From Dechloromonas sp. CZR5 (GTDB lineage Bacteria; Pseudomonadota; Gammaproteobacteria; Burkholderiales; Rhodocyclaceae), in NCBI RefSeq assembly GCF_008711155.1, contig NZ_VUYQ01000009.1:55294-119293 (forward strand): 64,000 nt of DNA, given 5' to 3'. The notes under the pieces were generated by a model that saw only the letters and a program-made list of their open reading frames with translations, was not told the origin of the DNA and did no database searches. Of the stretch, positions 54,689 through 63,099 are shown one piece after another. Positions within the stretch are counted from its first letter, which is position 1. Each line of letters opens with the position of its first letter. The position numbers were made by a program, and so were the translations under genes.

Positions 54689-55858
54689 TTAGCTCAATTC
54701 ACAAGGCTGTTTGGATGTGATTTTGAAAAAGACGTCGATTTCGCCACAGACGCGACGAATCTCGGCGGTGGTCATCTCCGAGAACATGGGGAGGCGGAGC
54801 AGGGTGTTCGCAATCTCGGTGGTGACTTGGAGTTTGCCATGGGCGCGGGCGTAACGAAATCCAGCAGGCGAATCATGGAGGGGGACGTAGTGGAAGACTG
54901 CGCTGATCCCCGCGCTATCCAGGTGCGCGATGAGCGCTTGTCGCTCGTTCGCGTCCCTGCAGAGAATGTAGAACAGATGGGCATTGGCCGGCTTGTCCTG
55001 TGCCAGCGCCGGGAGTTTGATGTGCCCTTGCTCGGCAAGCGGAGCCAGCAGCTCGAAATATTTGAGATATAGCGTGCGTCGGTGAGAGTTGATCCGCTTG
55101 GCATGCTCCAGCTGGGCGTACAGGAACGCCGCTGTTAGTTCGCTGGGCAGGAAGGATGAACCGATATCCACCCAAGTGTACTTTGACGTTTCTCCGCGCA
55201 TGAAGGCTTTGCGGTTGGTCCCTTTCTGCCAGATGATTTCAGCCCGTTCGATGAGCTCGGGGTTGTTGATCAGCAGTGCCCCTCCCTCGCCGCTGATCAC
55301 ATTCTTGGTTTCGTGAAAGCTCAGGCAACCGAGATCGCCGAGTGTTCCAAGCGAACTGCCGCGATCACCGGAGAGAATGGCTTGCGCTGCGTCCTCGATC
55401 AACATCAGTCCGTGGTTGCGGGCGATCTCTCGCAGGGCGTTCATGGCGCACGGCTGACCTGCGTAATGAACGGCGACGATGGCTTTGGTCTTGGCGGTGA
55501 TCGCCTCAGCGACTTGTCGTTCGTCAATATTCAGGGTGTCGGGGCGAATGTCGACGAAGACCGGAGTGGCTCCGCGAAGGACAAAGGCATTGGCGGTCGA
55601 CACGAAGGTGAAGGACGGCATGATGACTTCATCCCCTGGGCCAACGCCAGCCAGAATGGCCGACATTTCGAGGGCGGCGGTGCAGGAGTGGGTGAGCAGG
55701 GCCTTGGGTGTTCCCAGGTGCTGTTCGAGCCAGGCTTGGCAACGCCGGGTGAATTCTCCGTCTCCGGCGATTGTCCCGTTGAGGACTGCCTGTGCAATAT
55801 TGAAGAGTTCCTTGCCGACGAAGAACGGCTTGTTGAATGGAATGAGATCGTCGTGCAT
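54689..55858 (-). CDS. wecE: WecE/RffA-type dTDP-4-keto-6-deoxyhexose 4-aminotransferase
   Basis: PLP enzyme of the DegT/DnrJ/EryC1 family, 389 residues, very close to E. coli RffA (TRRCQAWLEQ, PGDEVIMPSFTFVSTANAFV, SFHETKN with Lys185, IEDAAQ with Asp156). It should make dTDP-4-amino-4,6-dideoxyhexose (Fuc4N type; a Qui4N product cannot be excluded). No dTDP-glucose synthase or dehydratase gene is nearby, so the precursor must come from elsewhere. Confidence 0.93.
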   Translation of the reverse strand: MHDDLIPFNKPFFVGKELFNIAQAVLNGTIAGDGEFTRRCQAWLEQHLGTPKALLTHSCTAALEMSAILAGVGPGDEVIMPSFTFVSTANAFVLRGATPVFVDIRPDTLNIDERQVAEAITAKTKAIVAVHYAGQPCAMNALREIARNHGLMLIEDAAQAILSGDRGSSLGTLGDLGCLSFHETKNVISGEGGALLINNPELIERAEIIWQKGTNRKAFMRGETSKYTWVDIGSSFLPSELTAAFLYAQLEHAKRINSHRRTLYLKYFELLAPLAEQGHIKLPALAQDKPANAHLFYILCRDANERQALIAHLDSAGISAVFHYVPLHDSPAGFRYARAHGKLQVTTEIANTLLRLPMFSEMTTAEIRRVCGEIDVFFKITSKQPCELS

Positions 55859-55912
55859 CGGATATTGCTCCTGGGGGTGATCTGCTCGATCGGGCTGGTT
55901 CGGGCAGTTTGA

Positions 55913-56614
55913 CTATTTTTCTCGGTGCCCGGGGGCGTATCTCATATATTTACCGGATTTTGGGCCGCAATTGAAGAGCAGGTCCAGAATCGATACGGCG
56001 GGTTCGAAGGTCCCCCAACACTGCGGGTACTCAGGGTATCCGGCATAGTCGAACCAGTCGACCGCGATACCGGCCTCGGAAAACTCCGTGTCACTCAGAT
56101 AGCAGCGGGCCGAGGGGCCCGAGATATAGACGTTCGCTTCGGCCTGGCGGCAGATGGCGATCAGGCGTTCAACCCGACCTTCTGCCTCCTGGAAGTCCCA
56201 TGAATGATTGAAGCGGGTGCGTATGCCCAGGTAGTGGCATATCGCGACGATGAATTCCTGGTTCAGTGCCGAGAGATTGCTGTGGGTCTTGCCCAGGTAG
56301 AGCGGTTCGAGCCAGCGCGCCACGTCATGGAAATAAGCGGCGCGCGCATAGTTGGCGCACAGCGATTTCCAGTGCTTCTCCTGCCACAGGCTGTTCGACG
56401 GCGATACCTCCCGGATTTCGCGGTGGATATGATCGCCGACCGGGATGGTAAGCCAGGCAATTCCTTGAGGGGTTTTTATCTTGTTCCGGTTGCGCCAGTC
56501 GTTCTTGGTAAATTGGACGTCATCGTAGAAAACGAACTCGTCAACGGCGGCAATCAGATCGAAGTAACCTTTCCAGGGGATGTAGTTCGACTGGAGAATC
56601 GCGATTTTCTTCAT
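55913..56614 (-). CDS. WbqC-family protein
   Basis: The 233-residue protein has the WbqC-like start KKIAILQSNYIPWKGYFDLI followed by FYDDVQFTKNDWRNRNKIK. Members occur in surface-polysaccharide and glycosylation clusters; biochemical function is not known to me. It lies between the sugar aminotransferase and an FAD oxidoreductase in the same direction. Confidence 0.88.
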   Translation of the reverse strand: MKKIAILQSNYIPWKGYFDLIAAVDEFVFYDDVQFTKNDWRNRNKIKTPQGIAWLTIPVGDHIHREIREVSPSNSLWQEKHWKSLCANYARAAYFHDVARWLEPLYLGKTHSNLSALNQEFIVAICHYLGIRTRFNHSWDFQEAEGRVERLIAICRQAEANVYISGPSARCYLSDTEFSEAGIAVDWFDYAGYPEYPQCWGTFEPAVSILDLLFNCGPKSGKYMRYAPGHREK

Positions 56615-56631
56615 GCCGGCTCAGCAGCGGC

Positions 56632-58077
56632 TTAAGGTTTGGCATGGCCGTAGCGATACATGTCGAGCATTTCCGGCGGGATTCCCCAGTCGAAGGCTCC
56701 CACTTGGTCGTGCAGTGTTTCGAGGTCGTCCCGGAACATCCTTTCCACCTGATCCGGCATCCGGCTCTTTGAAGGGGTAAAGCCGTGCTGGTACGCCGCA
56801 CTGGTCAAATGGCGCGTCGCCTTGCGGATCGCCTGCTCCCGGGTTAGCGAACGGATGGGCTTGCGTTCAGGGGCGAATACCTCGAAGCGCTTGTCGACAG
56901 TTTCGCCGTGAACCATGGCGGCGACGTATTCCGAGAGCAACGGCGACATGTGGAAGCCATCGCGTTTGGTTCCGGAGGCGACAATCAGATTGGGGATCGA
57001 GGTTTTGCCGATCATGGGATAGGTATCCTGGCTTGTCGGGCGCCAACCCACATTGACCCGGACCAGGTCGGCACGGTAGAAGTTGCGGTTGATTTGCTCC
57101 ATGCCGGCTTTCAGCAACGACTCCACGCTGGTGATGCGGCCAAACGGGTAGGGTGTCGGCGACATGAAGTTGCTCGCGCCGAGCAGGATGTGGTCGTTGC
57201 AGTCTGCGGAAATGTACGGGACGCTGTAGATGCCACAGGCCAGGCCGCGATTCGGGGTGCGTATGCATTTGGTGTGCCGATGGTCGGGGCTCCGAATTTC
57301 GATGGAAACGCCGACGCCGTAAAAAATGCGTTGCAGTTCGATCCCCAGGTTGCTGTTGTCCATGAGTGCGGAAACAGCTGCACCTGCCGCTACGACAAAA
57401 TGGTCGCCTTCAATGCGCTGGCCGTCTTCCAGTAAAACCGACGCAATTGTTCCGTTGGTCTGTTCCAGCTTGGCAACGTGGGCTTCCACGAATGCAATGC
57501 GGTGGTCCCGAGCGAGGATGGCATCGAGTTTCTCGACCATCAACCGCGGGTTGAACCAACCTTCGTTGTGGATGTAGAGCGCACGTGTTGCGCGGTGCCG
57601 CTGGTCGGGCATGTAGTTCGGGATATCTTTGGGCGAAACGAGTTCGTGCGGTTCGTTGAAATCCCGGAGCGCGGCAAGAATGGCGTCGAAATTCTCGTCA
57701 TCGAGGTCGTCGGCGGCAGTATTGTTGACTACGTAGGTGCCGCAGTCGACGCAGCCGCCGCCTTGAAACCCCTGGCATTTCCGGCATCCCTGCGGCAGGC
57801 AGTCGCCGGCGGCCGCGATCAGCTCATGCTCGAATTTTGGCCACATTTTTGTGGCAAGGTGGCCCAGTTCAAAGCGATACAGGTCCAGTTCGCTATCCAG
57901 CGATCCCGATTCGATTTCGGCGAATGAATTCAGCATCGCCCCGGCTGCCAAGGTGGCAGAGCCGGTGCGCTCGCGTTTTCCAATGATCGATATCTTGTCT
58001 CCGGCCGCCGCCCTGCGGGATAGCCGGAAAGCTATGGTCAGCGCAAGAATGCCGTTGCCGATGATAACCGTATGCAT
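56632..58077 (-). CDS. FAD-dependent oxidoreductase (DAO fold) with a four-cysteine insertion
   Basis: The 481 residues begin with a dinucleotide-binding motif (MHTVIIGNGILALTIAFRLS) and continue as a D-amino-acid-oxidase-like enzyme (C-terminal GWRPTSQDTYPMIG). Residues 98-112 hold C-x2-C-x7-C-x2-C, not part of the usual DAO fold; it may bind zinc or iron-sulfur. A C-terminal tail of about 85 residues follows the fold. ATG 58077 has AGGAG upstream. Substrate unknown; an amino sugar or amino acid is possible from context. Confidence 0.8.
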   Translation of the reverse strand: MHTVIIGNGILALTIAFRLSRRAAAGDKISIIGKRERTGSATLAAGAMLNSFAEIESGSLDSELDLYRFELGHLATKMWPKFEHELIAAAGDCLPQGCRKCQGFQGGGCVDCGTYVVNNTAADDLDDENFDAILAALRDFNEPHELVSPKDIPNYMPDQRHRATRALYIHNEGWFNPRLMVEKLDAILARDHRIAFVEAHVAKLEQTNGTIASVLLEDGQRIEGDHFVVAAGAAVSALMDNSNLGIELQRIFYGVGVSIEIRSPDHRHTKCIRTPNRGLACGIYSVPYISADCNDHILLGASNFMSPTPYPFGRITSVESLLKAGMEQINRNFYRADLVRVNVGWRPTSQDTYPMIGKTSIPNLIVASGTKRDGFHMSPLLSEYVAAMVHGETVDKRFEVFAPERKPIRSLTREQAIRKATRHLTSAAYQHGFTPSKSRMPDQVERMFRDDLETLHDQVGAFDWGIPPEMLDMYRYGHAKP

Positions 58078-58103
58078 ATGTGACTCCTGCCTTTCGGAAG
58101 CGG

Positions 58104-58874
58104 TTATGCCTTGATCAGATAGCACAGGCCGGGGTAAGTCGGCGAGCGATGTATCGTGTGCTTGAATCCCGGGAGAATGTATTCGGCGTAGACGCGGGCC
58201 TCGGCGGGAATCGTGTCACGCGTCAGCTGCCAGAAGGCCGCAATGCCGCCGGGAACAAGTTTGTCCCAGACTTGTTCGAATGCCTGGCGCGTCGGATCGT
58301 AGGAATTGACGTCAAAGAACGCCAGTGCCAGATACTCGTTCGGATGCTCGGTGAAGAATTGGGGGATCGTTACGCGGCAATCTCCCTTGATGATCCGGTG
58401 CTTGCCGTTGTTGTGGCCCATCGCGTTGCTTTTTTCATGCTGGACCAGCAAGTGATGCAGAAAGGCGGCGTAATCGTCTCCGCCAACGCCGTATGTTCCG
58501 TCGCGGTGCAGGTTGGTCGCTTTGTCTTTCTCCGAAAAGCCTTGGTAGCCCTCGAAGGTATCGAAGCAGACGATGCGGCGATTGAAATGCAGCGGTTCGT
58601 AGATGGCACGCAGGTTTTCACAGATCACGGCAGTCTGGCCGCGCCATGTTCCGACATCGAAGATGGCCCCGGGAATGTTGACGATTTGCTTGTAAATGTC
58701 GGTGATGGCGAGAATGCGTGCGAGAAGCGATCCGCGTAGAAAGAGGCCAAGCGATCGCTCCTTTTCGTCGTCGGTCGCTTGATAGGTATTCATGAGCCGA
58801 AAAATTTCCCTTCGGGCCTCGATGCTTTCGGTTGGCGAATAGGAGACGACGGCCGATTCGTGTGTTTGAGACAT
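58104..58874 (-). CDS. TylF/MycF-type SAM-dependent methyltransferase
   Basis: The 256-residue class I methyltransferase resembles macrolide sugar O-methyltransferases (AIFDVGTWRGQTAVI for SAM, VCFDTFEGYQGF, LAFFDVNSYDPTRQAFEQVW). The family often modifies deoxysugars or amino-sugar-derived groups. AGGA lies upstream of the ATG. Among sugar genes it may methylate the flagellin glycan, an inference. Confidence 0.85.
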   Translation of the reverse strand: MSQTHESAVVSYSPTESIEARREIFRLMNTYQATDDEKERSLGLFLRGSLLARILAITDIYKQIVNIPGAIFDVGTWRGQTAVICENLRAIYEPLHFNRRIVCFDTFEGYQGFSEKDKATNLHRDGTYGVGGDDYAAFLHHLLVQHEKSNAMGHNNGKHRIIKGDCRVTIPQFFTEHPNEYLALAFFDVNSYDPTRQAFEQVWDKLVPGGIAAFWQLTRDTIPAEARVYAEYILPGFKHTIHRSPTYPGLCYLIKA

Positions 58875-58948
58875 GTGAGTGTCCTGTGGTTGGGCGGGCG
58901 TAGAGGAGAAAAGAGCAGGCTAATCCCTTGGCAGTCGGCAGTATTGCG

Positions 58949-60247
58949 TTATGTCAACGGGTTGTCGGCTGCGGTAAGCGCGGGATTTGTGGATGAACTT
59001 CTGAAATTGGCCAGTACGGCGAATAATGTGCTGACGCTGGTCAGGTTTTGCTCCTTGAAGAGGCGTTCGATCGTTTCCTTGAAATGCGTGTAGTGTCCGG
59101 CAAAACGCGTATAGGACTGAATTGTGCCGACGGCCACCTCGGCCGTCATGGTCTTGCGAAAGGCAGCCTGTCCAAGCAGCAGGGTGGTCACCACCAGATA
59201 GTTGCACACCAACTCCCGATACTGGGCGATCAGGGTTGTGCGTGCAAAAGGGAAAAGCGAGTGAAAGACATGATGCACCAGATAGTTTTCCAGTATGTGG
59301 GCATGATGGTCAAAGTACGGGGCGTAATAGCTCGCGTAGGCTTTTGCGTGGCATTCGATGCGTTCGCTGTCTGTTGCCGGACGTTGATCCTGAAAACTGA
59401 GGCCCTCGGCTGCTTCTTTCAGAATGTCGCGAAATCTCGTGTTGTGAGCCGAGGTCGGAATCTCGCCCAAGAGTGCGGTAACCAGGCTCATTTTCAGAAT
59501 CAGGTTGGGTTGGAGCTGGTCAATGTCGTTTTGCAATGATGCGGGCTGCCCGAGCAGGGCGACATAGCGTTGCAGGGTTTCTCGTTGTTGCTGTTCCGCG
59601 GCTGGTTGGGGCGCTTGTGTGGCGGCTTCGAAATCCTCCAGCAGAAGCCCGGTCAGAATCAGGCGAGCATCGATCGTCAGGTCGCGCGATTGCAAAATTC
59701 CAATGATCAACGCACGCAGATCGTTCAGGAGCATGAGTCCGGTATCGTTATTCAGGCCGCTACCTAGCGCAGAAATATGGGTCAGTGCGGGATCGATGTC
59801 CGTTTGCACAAAATGCATCGACCGCTCGTCAAGCAGCGTCAGTCTCGCCGCTTCGGGGCACGACAGCGAAAGCGAGTATTCCAGCTGCTCTCCCAGTTGG
59901 TTGGCGCGCCGAGGGTAATTCGCGCATATCGGGCTCAGTGCCCGGGCGCCGAGATTGCTTTGTATCCGGCAGAGATTCTCGTTGTCCAGAAAAGCGCACC
60001 GCCCATCTTCGCCCATGGAGATGACACCGAAATGCTTGTCGTCACTCTTGGCTTCACTGCGTTTGACCGATTGCTCGAATAGCTTGAACAGGGCCTTGTG
60101 CCGGTTGTTCTTGTAATAGTGATAGGTTGTCTTGTCGAGATGAACACGCCAGCCAATGCAGCACGAGTCCTCGCACTGCCCGCCAATGCAACGGAATTCC
60201 GGGTAGCGATCGGGACAAAGGGCGGTAGGTTTTTGGGTGTCGGTCAT
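58949..60247 (-). CDS. fliB: Flagellin lysine N-methylase FliB
   Basis: The 432-residue protein shows the YkgJ-like cysteine set of FliB: CPDRYPEFRCIGGQCEDSCC (residues 11-30) and later CAFLDNENLC and SPICANYPR. In Salmonella FliB methylates flagellin lysines. ATG 60247 is chosen just before the first cysteine motif. Target here would be the five-lysine FliC at 50 kb. Confidence 0.9.
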   Translation of the reverse strand: MTDTQKPTALCPDRYPEFRCIGGQCEDSCCIGWRVHLDKTTYHYYKNNRHKALFKLFEQSVKRSEAKSDDKHFGVISMGEDGRCAFLDNENLCRIQSNLGARALSPICANYPRRANQLGEQLEYSLSLSCPEAARLTLLDERSMHFVQTDIDPALTHISALGSGLNNDTGLMLLNDLRALIIGILQSRDLTIDARLILTGLLLEDFEAATQAPQPAAEQQQRETLQRYVALLGQPASLQNDIDQLQPNLILKMSLVTALLGEIPTSAHNTRFRDILKEAAEGLSFQDQRPATDSERIECHAKAYASYYAPYFDHHAHILENYLVHHVFHSLFPFARTTLIAQYRELVCNYLVVTTLLLGQAAFRKTMTAEVAVGTIQSYTRFAGHYTHFKETIERLFKEQNLTSVSTLFAVLANFRSSSTNPALTAADNPLT

Positions 60248-60302
60248 TGTCGGATTGGCGTGTGTGGAGCGATCGAGACGGGTACTCAATATGAAACTGC
60301 GA

Positions 60303-62075
60303 TCAGGTGGCGGCCACTACCCGGTTTTTTCCTGTCTGCTTGGCTTGATACATGGCTTCGTCGGCCCGCTTGATCACGCTGTGCTGTTCGTCATCTGGGT
60401 GTAGCGGTGTTACGCCCGCACTGAAGGTGATGAGCACTTTCTCGTTGCCACTCAGGAAGAATTTTTTGGTCAGTTCCCTTTGCAGGCGGGTCAGGGCGGT
60501 AACGGCTTCGTTGATATGAGTGTCCGGGAGCAAAATGATGAATTCCTCACCCCCGTAGCGTGCAACGGTATCTTGGGGGCGCAGGGTTTCGCGACAGACG
60601 TTGGCCAAGTGAATCAGGGCCTTGTCTCCCGCGTCGTGTCCCAGGCTGTCGTTCAGCTTCTTGAAGTTGTCGATGTCCAGCAAAGCGACGCACAGTTGGG
60701 TTTCGTGGCGTTTGGCGCGTGCCGACTCCTTGGAGAATATTTCCTCCAGGCCGCGTCGATTGAGTGCGCCGGTGAGCTGATCGTGGCGCACCAGATCGCT
60801 CGTGGCCTCCAGTTCCTGTTCGAGTTCCTTGATGCGTGCCTCGGATTCCTTGACTTTCTCTTGCGTGGAGCGAAGCTCGTCGCGTGATCGCTGGGCGTTG
60901 ATCTGGACGGCACGTGTTTCACGCATGACGTCGTCAAGTACGCCGCCGAGTTCCGTGATGTCCTTGGCCGAAGTGATTTTTCCGGCATAGCTTTCGATCT
61001 TGTCGTGGTAGTCGGAGGTGACCTCGGCAAAATCGGCAAGGTGGTCAACAAAGCCGGCCAGCATCTGCTTGATCGCTTCCTTGGCCTCGAACAGGCTTGC
61101 CTTGAGCTGGCTCTGCTTGAACAGAACCTCTTTGAGGCGTCGTTCCGCATCATCCAATGCACGTTGCGAAAGCGGTTTGCCGATGATTTCCCTGACGACT
61201 TCGATCTGCCCATGCAGCCAATGGTCTTCGAGGGTCAGCTCGGTAATGTTCTCGACCAGTAACCTGAGCAGGCTGAGCAAGCTGTGACGCAGTTCGGTCT
61301 GATCTTCGGCCAGCAATTCCAGTTTGAAGGCGAATCGCTTTAGGCGCGTCAGAAAATCGGCAAGCTGGCTGGCGGTTCCCGCGATGCGGATATCTTGCGC
61401 GAGCGCTTTTGCCTCTACCGACAAGGTCGGCGTTTCAAGGAGTTGCGTGGCAATGGCCGTTTCAAGCGTAAACGCGAATAGTTCGCGCAACTCAGGCAAT
61501 AAGTCTTCGACTTGAACTGCCGTGGCCGACGCTGCGGGAGCGGACGGGGGAGCATCGGTGGGGATTTCCGTGCTTGCGTCCGGTTTATCTTGCTCTCTGC
61601 CTTGCCCCCAGGACTTGAGAAGTCCCTGAAGGCGGTTAAATAGGGTTTCCGGATTGGCGCCGCTGCCGGCAAGAACGTGTTCGAGCGACTCGCGTTTGCG
61701 CGCAGAGGTGAGCCCCTGGTGTTTTGCATCCCACTGGCGCAGCAAGTCGGCAATAAGGTCGGACCAGGCAAGCTTTTGACTGCTCGATAGTGCCGTTACA
61801 AACTCAACCAGATGTCCTTTGTAGGCTTCCCAGTTGGCGGCTTTGACCGCATCGTCCAATTGTCTGGCCAGGCGAAGCTGGTCTGGCGATGTCCTGGGAA
61901 GTGCCGTGGCCAGGGATCTCAGCTGTGTGTCGGGAAATCCGGGAGCGGTCGCCTTGGTTCCCGAAATTTCATGGTAAAGCGTCAGGTAATTGTCCGGGGT
62001 TGGCGCGATGCGCCGTGCTGCCAGCAGTCGCAGTGTTTCACGGGCAATCTCGAATGGATTCGTCAGTGTGCTCAT
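60303..62075 (-). CDS. Diguanylate cyclase with long helical N-terminus
   Basis: Makes c-di-GMP. The 590 residues have about 430 residues of helical sensor region, with a long coiled coil (KVKESEARIKELEQELEATS), and a C-terminal GGDEF domain with active-site GGEEF near residue 505 preceded five residues earlier by the inhibitory I-site RPQD. No membrane segment is seen. The product could act on the YcgR encoded at 45-46 kb. Confidence 0.95.
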   Translation of the reverse strand: MSTLTNPFEIARETLRLLAARRIAPTPDNYLTLYHEISGTKATAPGFPDTQLRSLATALPRTSPDQLRLARQLDDAVKAANWEAYKGHLVEFVTALSSSQKLAWSDLIADLLRQWDAKHQGLTSARKRESLEHVLAGSGANPETLFNRLQGLLKSWGQGREQDKPDASTEIPTDAPPSAPAASATAVQVEDLLPELRELFAFTLETAIATQLLETPTLSVEAKALAQDIRIAGTASQLADFLTRLKRFAFKLELLAEDQTELRHSLLSLLRLLVENITELTLEDHWLHGQIEVVREIIGKPLSQRALDDAERRLKEVLFKQSQLKASLFEAKEAIKQMLAGFVDHLADFAEVTSDYHDKIESYAGKITSAKDITELGGVLDDVMRETRAVQINAQRSRDELRSTQEKVKESEARIKELEQELEATSDLVRHDQLTGALNRRGLEEIFSKESARAKRHETQLCVALLDIDNFKKLNDSLGHDAGDKALIHLANVCRETLRPQDTVARYGGEEFIILLPDTHINEAVTALTRLQRELTKKFFLSGNEKVLITFSAGVTPLHPDDEQHSVIKRADEAMYQAKQTGKNRVVAAT

Positions 62076-62090
62076 GTTCGATGATCAGGC

Positions 62091-62117
62091 TATAATTGCG
62101 GCCCGTTGCAACGGGCC
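62091..62117 (+). repeat. Perfect palindrome just before and overlapping a tRNA start
   Basis: The palindrome GGCCCGTTGCAACGGGCC at 62100-62117 is exact over 18 bases and overlaps the first three bases of the tRNA. TATAAT at 62091-62096 precedes it by three bases and may be the tRNA -10 box; no good -35 is visible. Whether it is a processing hairpin, an operator or chance is unknown. Confidence 0.5.
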
Positions 62118-62188
62118 CCCGTAGCATGAAGGTCGTGCAGTTGATTTGTAATCATCAGGCGTTGGTTCGATTCCGACCGGGGGCACCA
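62115..62188 (+). tRNA. tRNA-Thr(UGU), divergent D-arm
   Basis: Seven-base acceptor GCCCCCG/CGGGGGC with encoded ACCA end, anticodon loop TTTGTAA (anticodon TGT), and a T-arm GTTGG-TTCGATT-CCGAC. Total 74 bases. The D-arm is odd (GCA/TGC stem, loop with G in place of A14 and no A21), and the anticodon stem has a T-T mismatch. It is likely a functional but atypical tRNA; a decayed copy cannot be excluded. Confidence 0.75.
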
Positions 62189-62194
62189 GTAGCA

Positions 62195-62995
62195 TCATTC
62201 GGCGATTTCGCCATACCCCAGTCGATGTGACAAAGCCTTTGCTGCTGCAATCATTGCTTTAGCGGTTGCACTTTCCCACTCGACGTCGAATTCTCCGATG
62301 GCTCCCAGCGAAGTGATTGCGGCGACCATATTTCCTGTGTGGTCATAGACGGGAGCGCTGAAGCCGTTGATGCCCGGTGTCAAGCTGCCTGTGGCGCGAG
62401 CGATGCCATGCTCCCGGATTTCCGTGAGATTTTTTTCCAGTTGGCGACGTACGGTCGTTACCGCCGTTTTGCTCGACTCGGCAATCTCCTTGAGTTCATC
62501 ATCAAGGAGTTTCTTCAAATAAGGCGAACGGTAGAAGGTCGCAAAGGCTCGGCCGGTCGCCGACTTGCAGAGCGGCAAGGTGGTACCTGCTCTCAGGGTA
62601 ATGGTGATCGGGCCGCCGGCATCGGCTATGCGGACAATGGTCGCGCCATGCGTACCCCAGACGGCCAAGGCCACGGTTTCGTGAATCTCTTCACACAGCG
62701 TTTCAAGAATGGGGCCAGACAGGCGCACGGGATCCAGTCTCCCCAGTCCGGATAGGCCGAGCTCCAGTGCATAGGCTCCCAGATCGTAACGCCCACTGCT
62801 GGAATCCTGCTCGACGATGCCAATGCGGAGAAAACTCACCATGTAGCGATGGGCCTTGGCAGCAGGCATGCCCGCCCCTTTGGCGATGTCCCTCAGCATC
62901 ATCGGGCGGTTTGTGGCTGCCAGAACCTTGAGTAGACGAAAACCAACCTCAACCGATTGAATGCCCTGACGATCTGTCGCAACTTTAGTAACCAT
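62195..62995 (-). CDS. IclR-family transcriptional regulator
   Basis: The 266 residues hold an N-terminal winged helix-turn-helix (RLLKVLAATNRPMMLRDIAK, PAAKAHRYMVSFLRIGIVEQ) and a C-terminal IclR ligand domain (ALAVWGTHGATIVRIADAGG, TLPLCKSATGRAF). The ligand and targets are unknown; no catabolic gene lies beside it. It ends seven bases from the tRNA, head to head. Confidence 0.92.
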   Translation of the reverse strand: MVTKVATDRQGIQSVEVGFRLLKVLAATNRPMMLRDIAKGAGMPAAKAHRYMVSFLRIGIVEQDSSSGRYDLGAYALELGLSGLGRLDPVRLSGPILETLCEEIHETVALAVWGTHGATIVRIADAGGPITITLRAGTTLPLCKSATGRAFATFYRSPYLKKLLDDELKEIAESSKTAVTTVRRQLEKNLTEIREHGIARATGSLTPGINGFSAPVYDHTGNMVAAITSLGAIGEFDVEWESATAKAMIAAAKALSHRLGYGEIAE

Positions 62996-63034
62996 GGTGG
63001 ATTGTCTGGTTTGAAAGCTACATTCTATGCATCT

Positions 63035-63062
63035 ATGACCCGATTGAGGGGGCGAATATAAT
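63035..63062 (+). promoter_or_regulatory. Probable promoter of the orphan parA
   Basis: The -10 box TATAAT lies at 63057-63062 with a weak -35 ATGACC 16 bases upstream. It lies in the 104-base divergent gap between the IclR gene and parA. Confidence 0.5.
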
Positions 63063-63099
63063 CGCTGTCGCGAATATGCATATATATAGGGAGGGTTTT

